A DNA stretch of 28,882 nt from Motiliproteus sp036960405 (GTDB lineage Bacteria; Pseudomonadota; Gammaproteobacteria; Pseudomonadales; Balneatricaceae): NCBI GenBank assembly GCA_036960405.1, contig JBALWS010000047.1, positions 1 through 28,882 on the forward strand, read 5' to 3'. A program made the translations under genes and the position numbers. How positions within the stretch are numbered: position 1 is the stretch's first letter; each line of letters starts with the position of its first letter. Under the pieces are notes generated by a model. That model worked only from the letters and a program-made list of their open reading frames with translations, was not told the origin of the DNA and did not search any database. This document shows, piece by piece, positions 1 to 7,920 of the stretch.

Positions 1-436
1 GAAAACGTGGGTAGTGCTCGTAAGCCACACCGCCGCCCTCATGAAAACAGTCGACGATGCGGTCTTCGACCTGCCCCAGTAAGCCGATGTATTGCGCGAA
101 CACCGCGATGTTATCCGGGGTGGCGCGGCGACTGAGCAGATCGGCATAGGTTTTGGGCAAGCGGTAGAGTTTGCTGCTGGGGTCGTATTGGACAATCGAA
201 CCGACGGTCATCGCCGCCAGCCATTCGCGCACGTAGCGTTCGCTCAGGCCGGTATGTTGGGCTATGGTTGAGGACGATGCCGGAGGGATTTCGGTTAGGG
301 TATCGAACAACCCGGTTCGGTGGCCGATCGATACCATCAGCGCCAGCGCGCCCTGGTTGAGCATTTCGATCAGTTGGTCGGCGGCAGTATCGGGTCCAAT
401 GTTGTCATTGATGGCGGATGAGCAGAGATTGCACAT
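1..436 (-). CDS. Class I SAM-dependent methyltransferase, N-terminal part (truncated by window edge)
   Basis: About 145 residues are visible, read from an ATG at 436-434 and running off the left edge. The visible part looks like the helical and winged-helix N-terminal region found before the Rossmann domain in a group of class I SAM-dependent methyltransferases. It has the pattern GALALMVSIGHRTGLFD, then a helix-turn-helix-like stretch with SERYVREWL, then a YRLPKTYADLL segment. The SAM-binding motif itself would lie outside the window, so catalytic function and substrate cannot be read. A good ribosome binding site (AGGAG) sits eight bases before the ATG, and a C9A7 tract lies just upstream of that. 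The gene is divergent from a TetR regulator, which probably controls it; this is inferred from position only. An N-terminal CxxC (residues 2 and 5) is present but its role is unknown. Confidence 0.75.
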   Translation of the reverse strand, partial: MCNLCSSAINDNIGPDTAADQLIEMLNQGALALMVSIGHRTGLFDTLTEIPPASSSTIAQHTGLSERYVREWLAAMTVGSIVQYDPSSKLYRLPKTYADLLSRRATPDNIAVFAQYIGLLGQVEDRIVDCFHEGGGVAYEHYPRF

Positions 437-451
437 GGCTGGTTACTCCTG

Positions 452-467
452 TTTTTTTGGGGGGGGG
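452..467. repeat. T7G9 homopolymer tract (C9A7 on the methyltransferase strand)
   Basis: Seven T followed by nine G on the plus strand. On the methyltransferase strand this is C9A7, ending 15 bases before the start codon and just before the ribosome binding site. Tracts of this length are prone to slipped-strand length change. Here it lies in the probable 5' leader, not in coding sequence. Confidence 0.8.
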
Positions 468-475
468 CTGTTGTT

Positions 476-486
476 CTGGTAACCAG
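476..486. promoter_or_regulatory. Short palindrome, possible operator
   Basis: CTGGT-A-ACCAG is an 11-base palindrome about 40 bases upstream of the methyltransferase start. Its place in the divergent gap next to a tetR gene makes it a candidate operator half or full site. There is no direct evidence of binding. Confidence 0.3.
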
Positions 487-520
487 CTTAATGGATAGGT
501 TTTTAAGTCATCAATCCAGT

Positions 521-571
521 AACACAAATATAATTTATACATTTAACTAGTTGTTTTTATTGATTTGTGTT
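521..571. promoter_or_regulatory. Long-spaced inverted repeat in the tetR/methyltransferase gap
   Basis: AACACAAAT at 521-529 and its exact reverse complement ATTTGTGTT at 563-571 are separated by 33 bases, so the arm centres are 42 bases apart, close to four helical turns. The sequence between is very AT-rich, unlike the flanking genes. A perfect TATAAT (529-534) overlaps the end of the left arm. The arrangement would suit a regulator that binds both arms, but which protein binds is unknown. Confidence 0.4.
529..534 (+). promoter_or_regulatory. Candidate -10 element for tetR
   Basis: A perfect TATAAT on the plus strand, about 120 bases before the tetR start. No convincing -35 hexamer is visible at 16-18 bases upstream, so the promoter would be weak or activator-dependent if real. 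Confidence 0.3.
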
Positions 572-651
572 GGTTGTTGTTTTGCGGTCTCAGTGAGGTA
601 AGGTGTTTTCAGTGCCGGTTTCTGACTGGCAGTACAGTTAAGGTGATAAGT

Positions 652-1266
652 ATGCCCCGTGATGGCAGTAAAACGCGCAACCTGATCCTGGAAAAAGCGC
701 AGCAGATGGTGCTGGATGTGGGGTTGTCTGGAGTCTCGGTCGATACCTTGATCGAGGCGGCGGGGGTTACCCGGGGTACTTTCTTCTATCACTTCAAAAC
801 CAAGCACGATATGGCGGCGGCACTGGTTGAACGCTATGCCAACGAAGACCGAGACCATTTCAATAGTGTGATGCAGCAGGCCGAGCTGCTTTCGCGTGAT
901 CCGCTGCAGCAATTACTGATTTTTCTGGGGCTGTTTATCGAGTTTACCGAACAGATGGAGGAGCCGTTTCCGGGCTGTCTGTACGCCTCGTACTGCTATC
1001 AGAGCGGAGCGATCTCGCCGGAGGTGATGGCCAAGGTCGAGGTGATGGTGCGCTTCTGGCGCAGTAATCTGCAAGTGAAACTCGAATCACTGGCGGAGCA
1101 GTACCCACCGTGTATTCCGGTCGAGCTATCGCAGGTAGCCGATCATGTTATGACCAGCATGGAAGGGGCGTTTATCCTGTCCAAACTGGTGCATGAACCG
1201 AAGCTGGCGTCGGAGCAGCTGATCCATTGCCGTAACTATATCGAGCTGCTATTCAGTCCATCCTGA
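652..1266 (+). CDS. TetR/AcrR family transcriptional regulator
   Basis: A 204-residue one-component regulator. The N-terminal 60 residues form a typical TetR DNA-binding domain: a helix starting TRNLILEKAQQM, then the helix-turn-helix with GVSVDTLIEAAGVTRGTFFYHFKTK, the recognition-helix signature of the family. The rest is a helical ligand and dimerisation domain with no clear relatives visible by eye. The ATG at 652 is preferred because AAGGTG lies six bases upstream and the TetR domain begins at once. A longer reading from 565 would add 29 residues of non-conserved sequence and run through the inverted repeat. Probable targets are its own promoter and the divergent methyltransferase gene. 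The ligand is unknown. Confidence 0.9.
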   Translation: MPRDGSKTRNLILEKAQQMVLDVGLSGVSVDTLIEAAGVTRGTFFYHFKTKHDMAAALVERYANEDRDHFNSVMQQAELLSRDPLQQLLIFLGLFIEFTEQMEEPFPGCLYASYCYQSGAISPEVMAKVEVMVRFWRSNLQVKLESLAEQYPPCIPVELSQVADHVMTSMEGAFILSKLVHEPKLASEQLIHCRNYIELLFSPS

Positions 1267-1392
1267 GCAGGCAGACCGTCAACTCGGGGCGGTATCGATC
1301 GCGTCGGCTCAAATCCAGCTACCCTTTCTCTCTTTGTGCTACCGCCAAGGTGTTATACCAAAAGCCAGATCTTAAGCTGTGCCCGAATTGTG

Positions 1393-1398
1393 TATACT
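1393..1398 (+). promoter_or_regulatory. Candidate -10 element for the fumarase gene
   Basis: TATACT within TGTGTATACT, about 125 bases before the chosen start. The match to -10 is five of six. No good -35 is seen at normal spacing. This is the best promoter-like site in the 255-base gap, which otherwise shows only a weak inverted repeat (TAGAC/GTCTA, 1467-1484). Confidence 0.3.
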
Positions 1399-1521
1399 TA
1401 GGCCCGATTTATTTAGCCATGAACTCTGGCCAGCGCGTTGCGGTGGCTTACACTTGTCAAACAATCTAGACGGCCTGCGGTCTAACGACTGTGGTTCGCG
1501 CCGATGGGAGATGACCCTAGC

Positions 1522-3042
1522 ATGACTGTGATTCGCCAAGACGACCTAATCGATAGCGTTGCCGATGCGCTGCAATTTATCTCTTACTACCACCCGGTAG
1601 ATTTCGTTAAAGCTGTGCATGAGGCTTACCTGCGTGAAGAATCGCAGGCTGCCAAAGACGCGATGGCTCAGATCTTGATCAACTCGCGGATGAGTGCCGA
1701 GGGTCACCGGCCGTTGTGCCAGGATACCGGTATCGTCACCGTGTTCGTCAAGATCGGAATGAACGTACAGTGGGATAGCGAACTGAGCGTAGAGGAGATG
1801 ATCAACGAAGGTGTACGTCGCGCCTACAACTGCCCCGACAACCTGTTGCGCGCCTCGATTCTGGCCGATCCGGCTGGCGCCCGAACCAACACCAAGGACA
1901 ACACCCCGGCGGTGATCCATATGAGTGTGGTGCCCGGCGATACGGTGGATATTCAGATCGCGGCTAAGGGCGGCGGCTCGGAGAACAAGTCGAAGATGGT
2001 GATGTTGAATCCATCCGATAGCATTGTTGACTGGGTGCTCAAGACCGTGCCGACCATGGGTGCTGGCTGGTGTCCGCCAGGGATGCTGGGGTTGGGCATC
2101 GGTGGTACGGCCGAGAAAGCTGCGGTGATGGCCAAAGAATCGCTGATGGATCCGGTCGATATTCACGAGCTGAAAGAGCGTGGCGCGCAGAATCGGGTCG
2201 AAGAGCTGCGGCTGGAGCTGTTTGAGAAAGTTAATCAGCTAGGTATTGGTGCCCAGGGGCTGGGCGGTTTGACCACCGTGTTGGATATCAAGATCAAAGA
2301 CTATCCAACCCATGCTGCCTCTTTGCCGGTTTGCATGATTCCCAACTGCGCCGCGACCCGTCACACGCACTTTACCTTGACGGGCAACGGCCCTGCGTTG
2401 CAGACACCGCCGTCGCTGAGTGACTGGCCAGAAGTGACCTTCGAAGTTGGCGCCACCACCCGTCGGGTCAACCTTAATACGGTCACCCAGGCTGATGTCG
2501 AGAGCTGGAATACCGGCGATACCATCCTGCTCAGCGGTAAGATGTTGACCGGACGTGATGCGGCGCACAGCAAGCTGTGCGCCATGCTCGACGCAGGTGA
2601 AGAGTTGCCGGTCGATCTCAAGGGCCGTTTCATCTACTACGTCGGACCGGTCGATCCGGTTGGTGACGAAGTGGTCGGTCCTGCTGGCCCAACAACCGCC
2701 ACGCGGATGGATAAATTTACCCGCCAGGTGATCGAAAGCACCGGGTTGATGGGGATGATCGGTAAGGCCGAGCGTGGGCCGGTTGCGATCGAAGCGATCA
2801 AGGATAATAAATCGGTCTATCTGATGGCGGTGGGCGGTGCTGCCTATCTGGTGTCTAAGGCGATCAAAGCTTCCAAGACGATCGCTTTCCCCGAATTGGG
2901 GATGGAGGCGATCTACGAATTTGACGTTGTCGATATGCCGGTCACCGTCGCAGTTGATAGCCGGGGCGAGTCGGCTCACATTACCGGCCCGGCGCTGTGG
3001 CAGAAGAAGATTGCCGAAGCGCAGGTTCTAGAGGTTAAGTAG
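1522..3042 (+). CDS. fumA: Class I fumarate hydratase (iron-sulfur fumarase)
   Basis: A 506-residue oxygen-sensitive [4Fe-4S] fumarase that interconverts fumarate and malate in the TCA cycle. The alpha domain and beta domain are fused in one chain, as in E. coli FumA/FumB and unlike split archaeal types. The three cluster-ligand cysteines are visible: C66 in RPLCQDTG, C184 in GAGWCPPGM and C276 in IPNCAATRH. Other family marks are AAKGGGSENKSKM, GIGGTAEKA and, in the beta domain, VDPVGDEVVGPAGPTTATRMD. The ATG at 1522 is preferred over one at 1504 because GGGAG lies 11 bases before it, whereas nothing like a ribosome site precedes 1504. A strong terminator follows, so it appears monocistronic. 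The symbol denotes the class; it could equally be called fumB. Confidence 0.95.
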   Translation: MTVIRQDDLIDSVADALQFISYYHPVDFVKAVHEAYLREESQAAKDAMAQILINSRMSAEGHRPLCQDTGIVTVFVKIGMNVQWDSELSVEEMINEGVRRAYNCPDNLLRASILADPAGARTNTKDNTPAVIHMSVVPGDTVDIQIAAKGGGSENKSKMVMLNPSDSIVDWVLKTVPTMGAGWCPPGMLGLGIGGTAEKAAVMAKESLMDPVDIHELKERGAQNRVEELRLELFEKVNQLGIGAQGLGGLTTVLDIKIKDYPTHAASLPVCMIPNCAATRHTHFTLTGNGPALQTPPSLSDWPEVTFEVGATTRRVNLNTVTQADVESWNTGDTILLSGKMLTGRDAAHSKLCAMLDAGEELPVDLKGRFIYYVGPVDPVGDEVVGPAGPTTATRMDKFTRQVIESTGLMGMIGKAERGPVAIEAIKDNKSVYLMAVGGAAYLVSKAIKASKTIAFPELGMEAIYEFDVVDMPVTVAVDSRGESAHITGPALWQKKIAEAQVLEVK

Positions 3043-3084
3043 TCGAGGTGAAGTAAACCATTGCACTCCGTTGCAATTATCGAT

Positions 3085-3114
3085 AAAACGCGACCCTAGG
3101 GTCGCGTTTTTTTG
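3085..3114 (+). terminator. Rho-independent terminator after the fumarase gene
   Basis: CGCGACCC/GGGTCGCG stem around a TA centre, extended by A4 on the left and T7 on the right. It lies 43 bases after the stop codon. Confidence 0.9.
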
Positions 3115-3166
3115 TTTTGAATTATGTTGTTATATTGATGCTGATAATCGTGGGTGGGGAGTTGTT

Positions 3167-3793
3167 GTGGACATCGATTTAACCGCAGTGATCAATATTA
3201 TGGGGCTCAGCGCGGCGGCGGTGTTTGCTGCTTCGGGGGCTCTTGACGCCGCGCGGCAGAAGATGGACATTCTTGGTTTCATGTTGATCGGTTGTGCTAC
3301 CGGGCTCGGTGGCGGAACGCTGCGTGATGTGTTGCTGGGTAAGTTGCCGGTATTCTGGATTCGCGAACCGGAGTGGATCAGTATCTGTTTGGTCGCCTCG
3401 GCCGTGACCTATGTGATTGCCCCTTTGCTGGCATCACGAACCCGGGCGTTGATCTGGATGGATGCGATCGGTCTGGCGCTTTTCTGTGTGGTTGGTACCA
3501 AAATTGGTCTGGATCACGGCGTGTCACCGCTGATCGCGGTCTGTATGGGGGTGGTGACGGCCAGCTTTGGCGGTATTGCTCGCGACGTCCTGTGTGGCAG
3601 TACGCTGATGCTCAGTAGCACCGAACTCTATGTCACCACCGCACTGGCGGGGTCTTCGACCTATCTGTGGTTAAGTGGTTTAGCACTACCGCAGAGTTAT
3701 GACTTGGTCGGTGGTTTCGTGGTGGCGTTTACCCTGCGTGCATTAGCAATTTTATTTCATCTGAAGTTGCCTAATCCTTATCGGAAAAGCTAG
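3167..3793 (+). CDS. TRIC-type channel / UPF0126 (YicG-like) inner-membrane protein
   Basis: A 208-residue, very hydrophobic protein with about seven membrane segments in two homologous halves. Each half carries a Gly-rich signature: GLGGGTLRDVLLGKLPVFW in the first and SFGGIARDVLCG in the second. These mark the UPF0126/YicG family, bacterial relatives of trimeric intracellular cation channels. Some members have been annotated as glycine transporters, so the transported species here is unknown. The GTG at 3167 is chosen because GGGGAG lies five bases upstream and the first membrane segment begins right after. A longer ATG reading from 3071 would translate through the fumarase terminator and is not credible. 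It has no obvious partner genes. Confidence 0.85.
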   Translation: MDIDLTAVINIMGLSAAAVFAASGALDAARQKMDILGFMLIGCATGLGGGTLRDVLLGKLPVFWIREPEWISICLVASAVTYVIAPLLASRTRALIWMDAIGLALFCVVGTKIGLDHGVSPLIAVCMGVVTASFGGIARDVLCGSTLMLSSTELYVTTALAGSSTYLWLSGLALPQSYDLVGGFVVAFTLRALAILFHLKLPNPYRKS

Positions 3794-4117
3794 CCAATCT
3801 GTTAGTCAATCTCGCTATGTGGTCTGTTATCGAATGTTGAAGGATGTTTGGTGGGATCAACATCGGCAGGTTCTGTAGCATTGGCAAATTCTGAACGGCA
3901 CTGCAAAGCAATAATATCATTTGCCCGTGTCAGGTTTTGCGTGGTTGCCTCGGGCGTTTAGTTGCTGCCTTTGAATGGCCTTGATCAACCACTCCTGTTA
4001 CCCCCTTAAAAACCCCGTCATCATCGCTCACTCTGTAGCCAATTTTTGCTACAATGGCCGCCTTTTTGTGTGGTGCCCTTATCGGGTGCCCAAGATTCAA
4101 CGATTAAGGACCAAAAA
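3794..4117. other. 324-base intergenic region before hom
   Basis: No coding sequence was seen. It holds the candidate hom promoter near its right end and a small inverted repeat (GATGTT/AACATC, 3843-3864). I looked for a Thr/Ile-rich leader peptide and attenuator of the E. coli thr type and saw none. Confidence 0.5.
4047..4055 (+). promoter_or_regulatory. Extended -10 promoter element for hom-thrC
   Basis: TGC followed by TACAAT matches an extended -10 (TGN-TANAAT). No strong -35 is present, as is common for extended -10 promoters. The implied leader is about 55 bases. Confidence 0.45.
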
Positions 4118-5428
4118 ATGGGTTTCAAGCCGGTTAAAGTAGGCATCTGTGGTCTAGGTACTGTTGGTAGCGGTACTTTCAATGTGCTTCAACGCAATCA
4201 GGAGGAGATCTCCCGCCGAGCTGGCCGTGTGATCCGGGTCGAACAGATTGGTGCGCGGCGTCCCAATCCTGCGGCTGATACCAATGGAACCCAGATCGTT
4301 GCTGATATTTTCGAAGTGGTGCGTAACCCCGAAATCGATATCGTGGTCGAATTGATTGGAGGCTACGATATCGCTCGAAAGCTGGTGCTTGAGGCGATCG
4401 AAAACGGTAAGCACGTAGTCACCGCTAACAAGGCGCTGATCGCCGAGCACGGAAACGAGATTTTTGAAGCGGCTCAGCGCAAGAATGTGATGGTGGCGTT
4501 TGAAGCTTCGGTAGCCGGTGGTATCCCTATCGTTAAGGCAATTCGTGAAGGCTTGGCGGCCAATAGCATCAATTGGGTTGCCGGCATCATCAATGGCACC
4601 GGTAACTTCATTTTGACCGAGATGCGCGACAAGGGTCGGGCGTTTGACGATGTGCTAGCCGAAGCGCAGCAACTGGGTTATGCCGAAGCCGACCCGACCT
4701 TCGACGTCGAAGGAATCGATGCGGCGCATAAATTGACCATCTTGTCGTCGCTGGCATTTGGTGTGCCGCTGCAGTTCAGTAAGGCTTACACCGAAGGGAT
4801 CAGTAAGATCACCACGGCCGATGTCAATTATGCCGAAGAGCTGGGCTACCGGATCAAGCATCTTGGCATTACCCGCCGCACCGATGCAGGCATCGAACTG
4901 CGAGTGCACCCGACCCTGATTCCTGAAAAGCGCTTGATCGCGAATGTTGATGGCGTGATGAATGCGGTACTGGTCGATGCTGACGCCGTAGGGCCAACGC
5001 TGTACTACGGTGCTGGCGCGGGTGCCGAGCCGACAGCGTCATCGGTGATCGCCGATCTGGTCGACGTGGTGCGTACCTTGACCGCTGACCGTGATAACAG
5101 GGTGCCGCACCTGGCGTTCCATCCATCTAAGCTATCGGACATGCCGATGCTGCCGATGGATCAGGTCGAAACCGCTTACTACCTGCGTCTGCAAGCCGCC
5201 GAGAACCCAGGAGTGCTGTCGGATATCACTCGCATCCTGGCCGAGCAGGGGATCAGTATCGAGTCGATTCTTCAACGTGGAACCGACACCGAGCTAGTGC
5301 CGATCATCATCTTGACCCATACGGTCAAAGAGGCGCGGATGAACGATGCGATCAAGGCGATCGAAGCGTTGGATACCATCAGTGGTGAAGTGACTCGTAT
5401 TCGAGTCGAAACCTTGGATGCGAGCTAG
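4118..5428 (+). CDS. hom: Homoserine dehydrogenase
   Basis: A 436-residue NAD(P)-dependent enzyme that reduces aspartate semialdehyde to homoserine, the branch point to threonine and methionine. The N-terminal Rossmann fold shows GLGTVGSGTF near residues 9-18. The catalytic domain carries INGTGNFILTEM and GYAEADPTFDVEGIDAAHK, the family signature. A C-terminal ACT domain starts around residue 350 (YYLRLQAAENPGVLSDI...GISIESILQRG) and probably gives threonine feedback control. It is the monofunctional form with no aspartate kinase domain. The ATG at 4118 has AAGGA seven bases upstream; a longer in-frame reading from 4046 lacks a ribosome site and overlaps the promoter. The stop codon overlaps the thrC ribosome binding site, so the two are co-transcribed and probably translationally coupled. 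Confidence 0.96.
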   Translation: MGFKPVKVGICGLGTVGSGTFNVLQRNQEEISRRAGRVIRVEQIGARRPNPAADTNGTQIVADIFEVVRNPEIDIVVELIGGYDIARKLVLEAIENGKHVVTANKALIAEHGNEIFEAAQRKNVMVAFEASVAGGIPIVKAIREGLAANSINWVAGIINGTGNFILTEMRDKGRAFDDVLAEAQQLGYAEADPTFDVEGIDAAHKLTILSSLAFGVPLQFSKAYTEGISKITTADVNYAEELGYRIKHLGITRRTDAGIELRVHPTLIPEKRLIANVDGVMNAVLVDADAVGPTLYYGAGAGAEPTASSVIADLVDVVRTLTADRDNRVPHLAFHPSKLSDMPMLPMDQVETAYYLRLQAAENPGVLSDITRILAEQGISIESILQRGTDTELVPIIILTHTVKEARMNDAIKAIEALDTISGEVTRIRVETLDAS

Positions 5429-5437
5429 GAGTAGATC

Positions 5438-6853
5438 ATGAAATACATCAGTACCCGTGGTCAGGCTCCTAAGCTGAATTTTGAAGAGGTGTTGCTGGCA
5501 GGGCTGGCAACCGATGGCGGGCTCTATGTTCCGGAGCAACTGCCGCAGTTCTCCAAAGAGGAGATCGCCTCATGGGCTGGACTCTCCTACGCCGATCTGG
5601 CCAAGAAGGTGATCGCGCCTTTTGTTGCCGATGCCATCCCGCAAGCGGATCTGGATAAGATCATTGATGAGACTTACGGCACCTCCGGGGCGACCGGCGG
5701 CAACAACGTTTTTGCCCACGATGCGGTAGCGCCCCTGAAGCAGCTCGATAGCAACCTGTGGTTGTTGGAGCTGTTTCACGGTCCGACGCTGGCGTTTAAG
5801 GACTTTGCCTTGCAGTTGCTAGGCCGCTTGCTCGATTACGTGCTGGAAAAGCGCCAGGAGCGAGTCGTCATCATGGGGGCGACCTCAGGAGATACAGGCT
5901 CGGCGGCGATCGAAGGCTGCAAGCGTTGCGACAACGTCGATATCTTCATCCTGCACCCGCACAACCGCGTCTCCGACGTGCAGCGCAAGCAGATGACCAC
6001 CATAACCGGCGATAATATTCATAACCTGGCGATCGAAGGCAACTTTGACGATTGCCAGCAGATGATCAAGCAGAGCTTTGCCGATCAGACGTTCTTGGGT
6101 GGTCGCAAGCTGGTCGCGGTCAACTCGATCAACTGGGCTCGGATCATGGCTCAGATCGTCTACTACTTCCATGCTTCATTGTCGCTGGGTGGACCGCACC
6201 GAGAGGTGTCGTTTGCGGTACCGACCGGCAACTTCGGCGATATTTTTGCCGGCTACTTAGCCAAAGGCATGGGGCTACCGGTTAAGCAGTTGGTCGTTGC
6301 GACCAACACTAACGATATTCTTCATCGCTGCATCAGCGCCAACGATTCGTCTAGAAAGGAGTTGGTTCACACGCTATCTCCGAGCATGGATATCATGGTG
6401 TCGAGCAACTTCGAGCGGTTGCTGTTCGATCTGTACGATCGTGATGGTGCGGCTACGGCTGAGTTGGTGACCAATATGAGTAATGGCGATGCGAGCATCG
6501 AACCGGCTCGGTTGGCCAAGGCGCGCGAGCTGTTCGACAGCTTTCGTCTCGACGATGAGGGTTGTGTCGAGGTGATCGCCGATATATTCGAGCGCACCGA
6601 AGAGCTGTTGGATCCGCATACCGCGATCGGGGTTAAGGCGGCAGAGATTTGTCGTCGTGATACCGACACGCCGATGGTGGCGCTGGCCACGGCGCATCCG
6701 GTTAAATTCCCGGAGCCTGTGGTCAAAGCGGGCTGCACGGCTCCCGAATTGCCGCATCACCTTGCCGACCTGTTTGAACGTGAAGAGCGCTATCAAGTGC
6801 TGGCCAATGACTTGGCGGTAGTGCAAGCCCATGTGGCCGAGCAGCTCGGCTGA
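5438..6853 (+). CDS. thrC: Threonine synthase
   Basis: A 471-residue PLP enzyme converting O-phosphohomoserine to threonine. The length and start (KYISTRGQAPKLNFEEVLLAG) fit the longer E. coli/fungal-like class rather than the short plant-type class. The Schiff-base lysine is K121 in HGPTLAFKDFALQ. The PLP-phosphate region GATSGDTGSAA and the later PTGNFGDIFAGY are both present. The ribosome site AGGAG overlaps the hom stop codon, and the ATG follows six bases later. It completes a two-gene hom-thrC unit; thrB (homoserine kinase) is not in this window. A strong terminator follows 16 bases after the stop. Confidence 0.97.
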   Translation: MKYISTRGQAPKLNFEEVLLAGLATDGGLYVPEQLPQFSKEEIASWAGLSYADLAKKVIAPFVADAIPQADLDKIIDETYGTSGATGGNNVFAHDAVAPLKQLDSNLWLLELFHGPTLAFKDFALQLLGRLLDYVLEKRQERVVIMGATSGDTGSAAIEGCKRCDNVDIFILHPHNRVSDVQRKQMTTITGDNIHNLAIEGNFDDCQQMIKQSFADQTFLGGRKLVAVNSINWARIMAQIVYYFHASLSLGGPHREVSFAVPTGNFGDIFAGYLAKGMGLPVKQLVVATNTNDILHRCISANDSSRKELVHTLSPSMDIMVSSNFERLLFDLYDRDGAATAELVTNMSNGDASIEPARLAKARELFDSFRLDDEGCVEVIADIFERTEELLDPHTAIGVKAAEICRRDTDTPMVALATAHPVKFPEPVVKAGCTAPELPHHLADLFEREERYQVLANDLAVVQAHVAEQLG

Positions 6854-6869
6854 TCAAACTGATTGACCC

Positions 6870-6894
6870 ACGCCGGCCTAGAGCCGGCGTTTTT
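6870..6894 (+). terminator. Rho-independent terminator after thrC
   Basis: ACGCCGGC (6870-6877), loop CTAGA, GCCGGCGT (6883-6890), then TTTT. Closes the hom-thrC operon. Confidence 0.9.
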
Positions 6895-6906
6895 ATATCC
6901 AGGGAC

Positions 6907-7055
6907 GGATGGGCAGAAAAATGCTCCTGCTTTTTCTGCATTTCTGCCATCCTTGGCAGTCATATGCCTTGAGAGTCAGGGATGGCGATAAAGGCGATAT
7001 CCATTGGCCGTTGCCTGTTCCCGACAACAACGACATGCCTACATCCTTGTAGGCA
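6907..7055 (+). other. Structured leader region upstream of the YdcF-like gene
   Basis: Three inverted repeats lie between the thrC terminator and the next gene. GCAGAAAAA (6913-6921) pairs with TTTTTCTGC (6931-6939). A longer alternative uses the same left side: GGAT-g-GGCAGAAA (6907-6919) with TTTCTGCCATCC (6941-6952). These two cannot form together. Further on, TGCCTACA (7036-7043), loop TCCT, TGTAGGCA (7048-7055) is a perfect 8-pair hairpin, and ATCCATTG (6999-7006) can pair with CAATGGAT (7054-7061). It could be a regulatory leader or a small RNA. No known riboswitch was recognised. Confidence 0.35.
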
Positions 7056-7104
7056 ATGGATGGTAGTTTTTTGCTGCTTCTGCGATATTCTGATAGGTAT
7101 TTTT

Positions 7105-7920
7105 ATGGATGACCTGTTCTTTATCCTATCTAAATTGATCTGGGCCTTTGTTCGGCCGGATCATCTGTTACTGCTGCTGTTGACGCTGGCTGTGTTGGTG
7201 TTGGGATGGAATAGCCCAAAGCGCAAGGCATGGCGCAGTGCGATGGTGCTATTAGGAATCATCTGGCTGGTGGCATTGTTCCCGATAGGGCGGATGTTGA
7301 TGCACCCGCTTGAGCAGCAGTTTATGCCGCCACAACAGCTTGATCAGTCCAGACTGGCTGGAATCATCGTGCTCGGTGGGGCCGAATCGCTGTCTGCTAT
7401 GCGTTATCGTCAGCGAGCCGAGTTTACCGAAGCGGCCGAGCGGGTGATGGTGGTGCCGACGTTGGCCGAGCAGTTTCCAGAGTTACCGATTATCTATACC
7501 TGCGGTTCGGGCTGGTTGCTGGAACCCGATATCAGGGGCGCCGACTATACCAAACTGTATTTTGATGCGATGGGGCTTGATGGGCGGGTGTTGTACGAAC
7601 GTGAATCACGCAATACCTATGAAAACGCCAGTCTGAGCATCCCGTTGGCCGGTGAGCGTTTTGAAGGCACTTGGTTGCTGGTGACGTCGGCGTTCCATAT
7701 GCCACGGTCGGTCGGGGTGTTTCGCCAGCAGGGCTGGAAGGTATTGCCCTATCCAGTCGACTTTCGCGGTCAGCCTTTTGAATTGACGGACTATTTCTTT
7801 AGTCTCAGCAGTAATCTAGAAGACTTGACCATGGCGGTACGCGAGTGGACAGGGCTGCTGGCCTACCGGCTCAGCGGTAAGACCTATCAACTATTACCAG
7901 GGGAACTTGCGGGTGGATAA
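7105..7920 (+). CDS. YdcF/ElyC-type DUF218 inner-membrane protein
   Basis: A 271-residue protein with two N-terminal membrane segments (about residues 17-35 and 47-65) and a DUF218 domain facing the periplasm. Domain marks are GIIVLGGAE, RQRAEFTEAAERV, CGSG, ESRNTYENA and LLVTSAFHMPRSVGVFRQQGW near the end. The layout matches ElyC, an E. coli factor affecting envelope and peptidoglycan precursor homeostasis, rather than the shorter SanA or soluble YdcF. Biochemical activity of the family is not settled. The ATG at 7105 is chosen because it begins just before the first membrane segment and TAGGT lies about six bases upstream. A longer reading from 6982 has no spaced ribosome site and crosses the 7036-7055 hairpin. 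The 3' end overlaps recJ. Confidence 0.85.
   Translation: MDDLFFILSKLIWAFVRPDHLLLLLLTLAVLVLGWNSPKRKAWRSAMVLLGIIWLVALFPIGRMLMHPLEQQFMPPQQLDQSRLAGIIVLGGAESLSAMRYRQRAEFTEAAERVMVVPTLAEQFPELPIIYTCGSGWLLEPDIRGADYTKLYFDAMGLDGRVLYERESRNTYENASLSIPLAGERFEGTWLLVTSAFHMPRSVGVFRQQGWKVLPYPVDFRGQPFELTDYFFSLSSNLEDLTMAVREWTGLLAYRLSGKTYQLLPGELAGG

Noticed and set aside
2239..2979. Long minus-strand ORF opposite the fumarase gene, 246 codons
   Set aside because: It lies wholly within a clear fumarase gene, and its protein is not like any family; such shadows are common opposite GC-biased codons. The same holds for the 1546-2166 ORF.
3071..3166. Longer start of the TRIC/UPF0126 gene
   Set aside because: It would translate through the fumarase terminator; GTG at 3167 has a good ribosome site.
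3794..4117. Threonine leader peptide and attenuator before hom
   Set aside because: No run of Thr/Ile codons and no terminator-like hairpin could be found.
6982..7104. Longer N-terminal reading of the YdcF-like gene from 6982
   Set aside because: There is no spaced ribosome site, it crosses a perfect hairpin, and the membrane anchor typical of the family begins right after the ATG at 7105.
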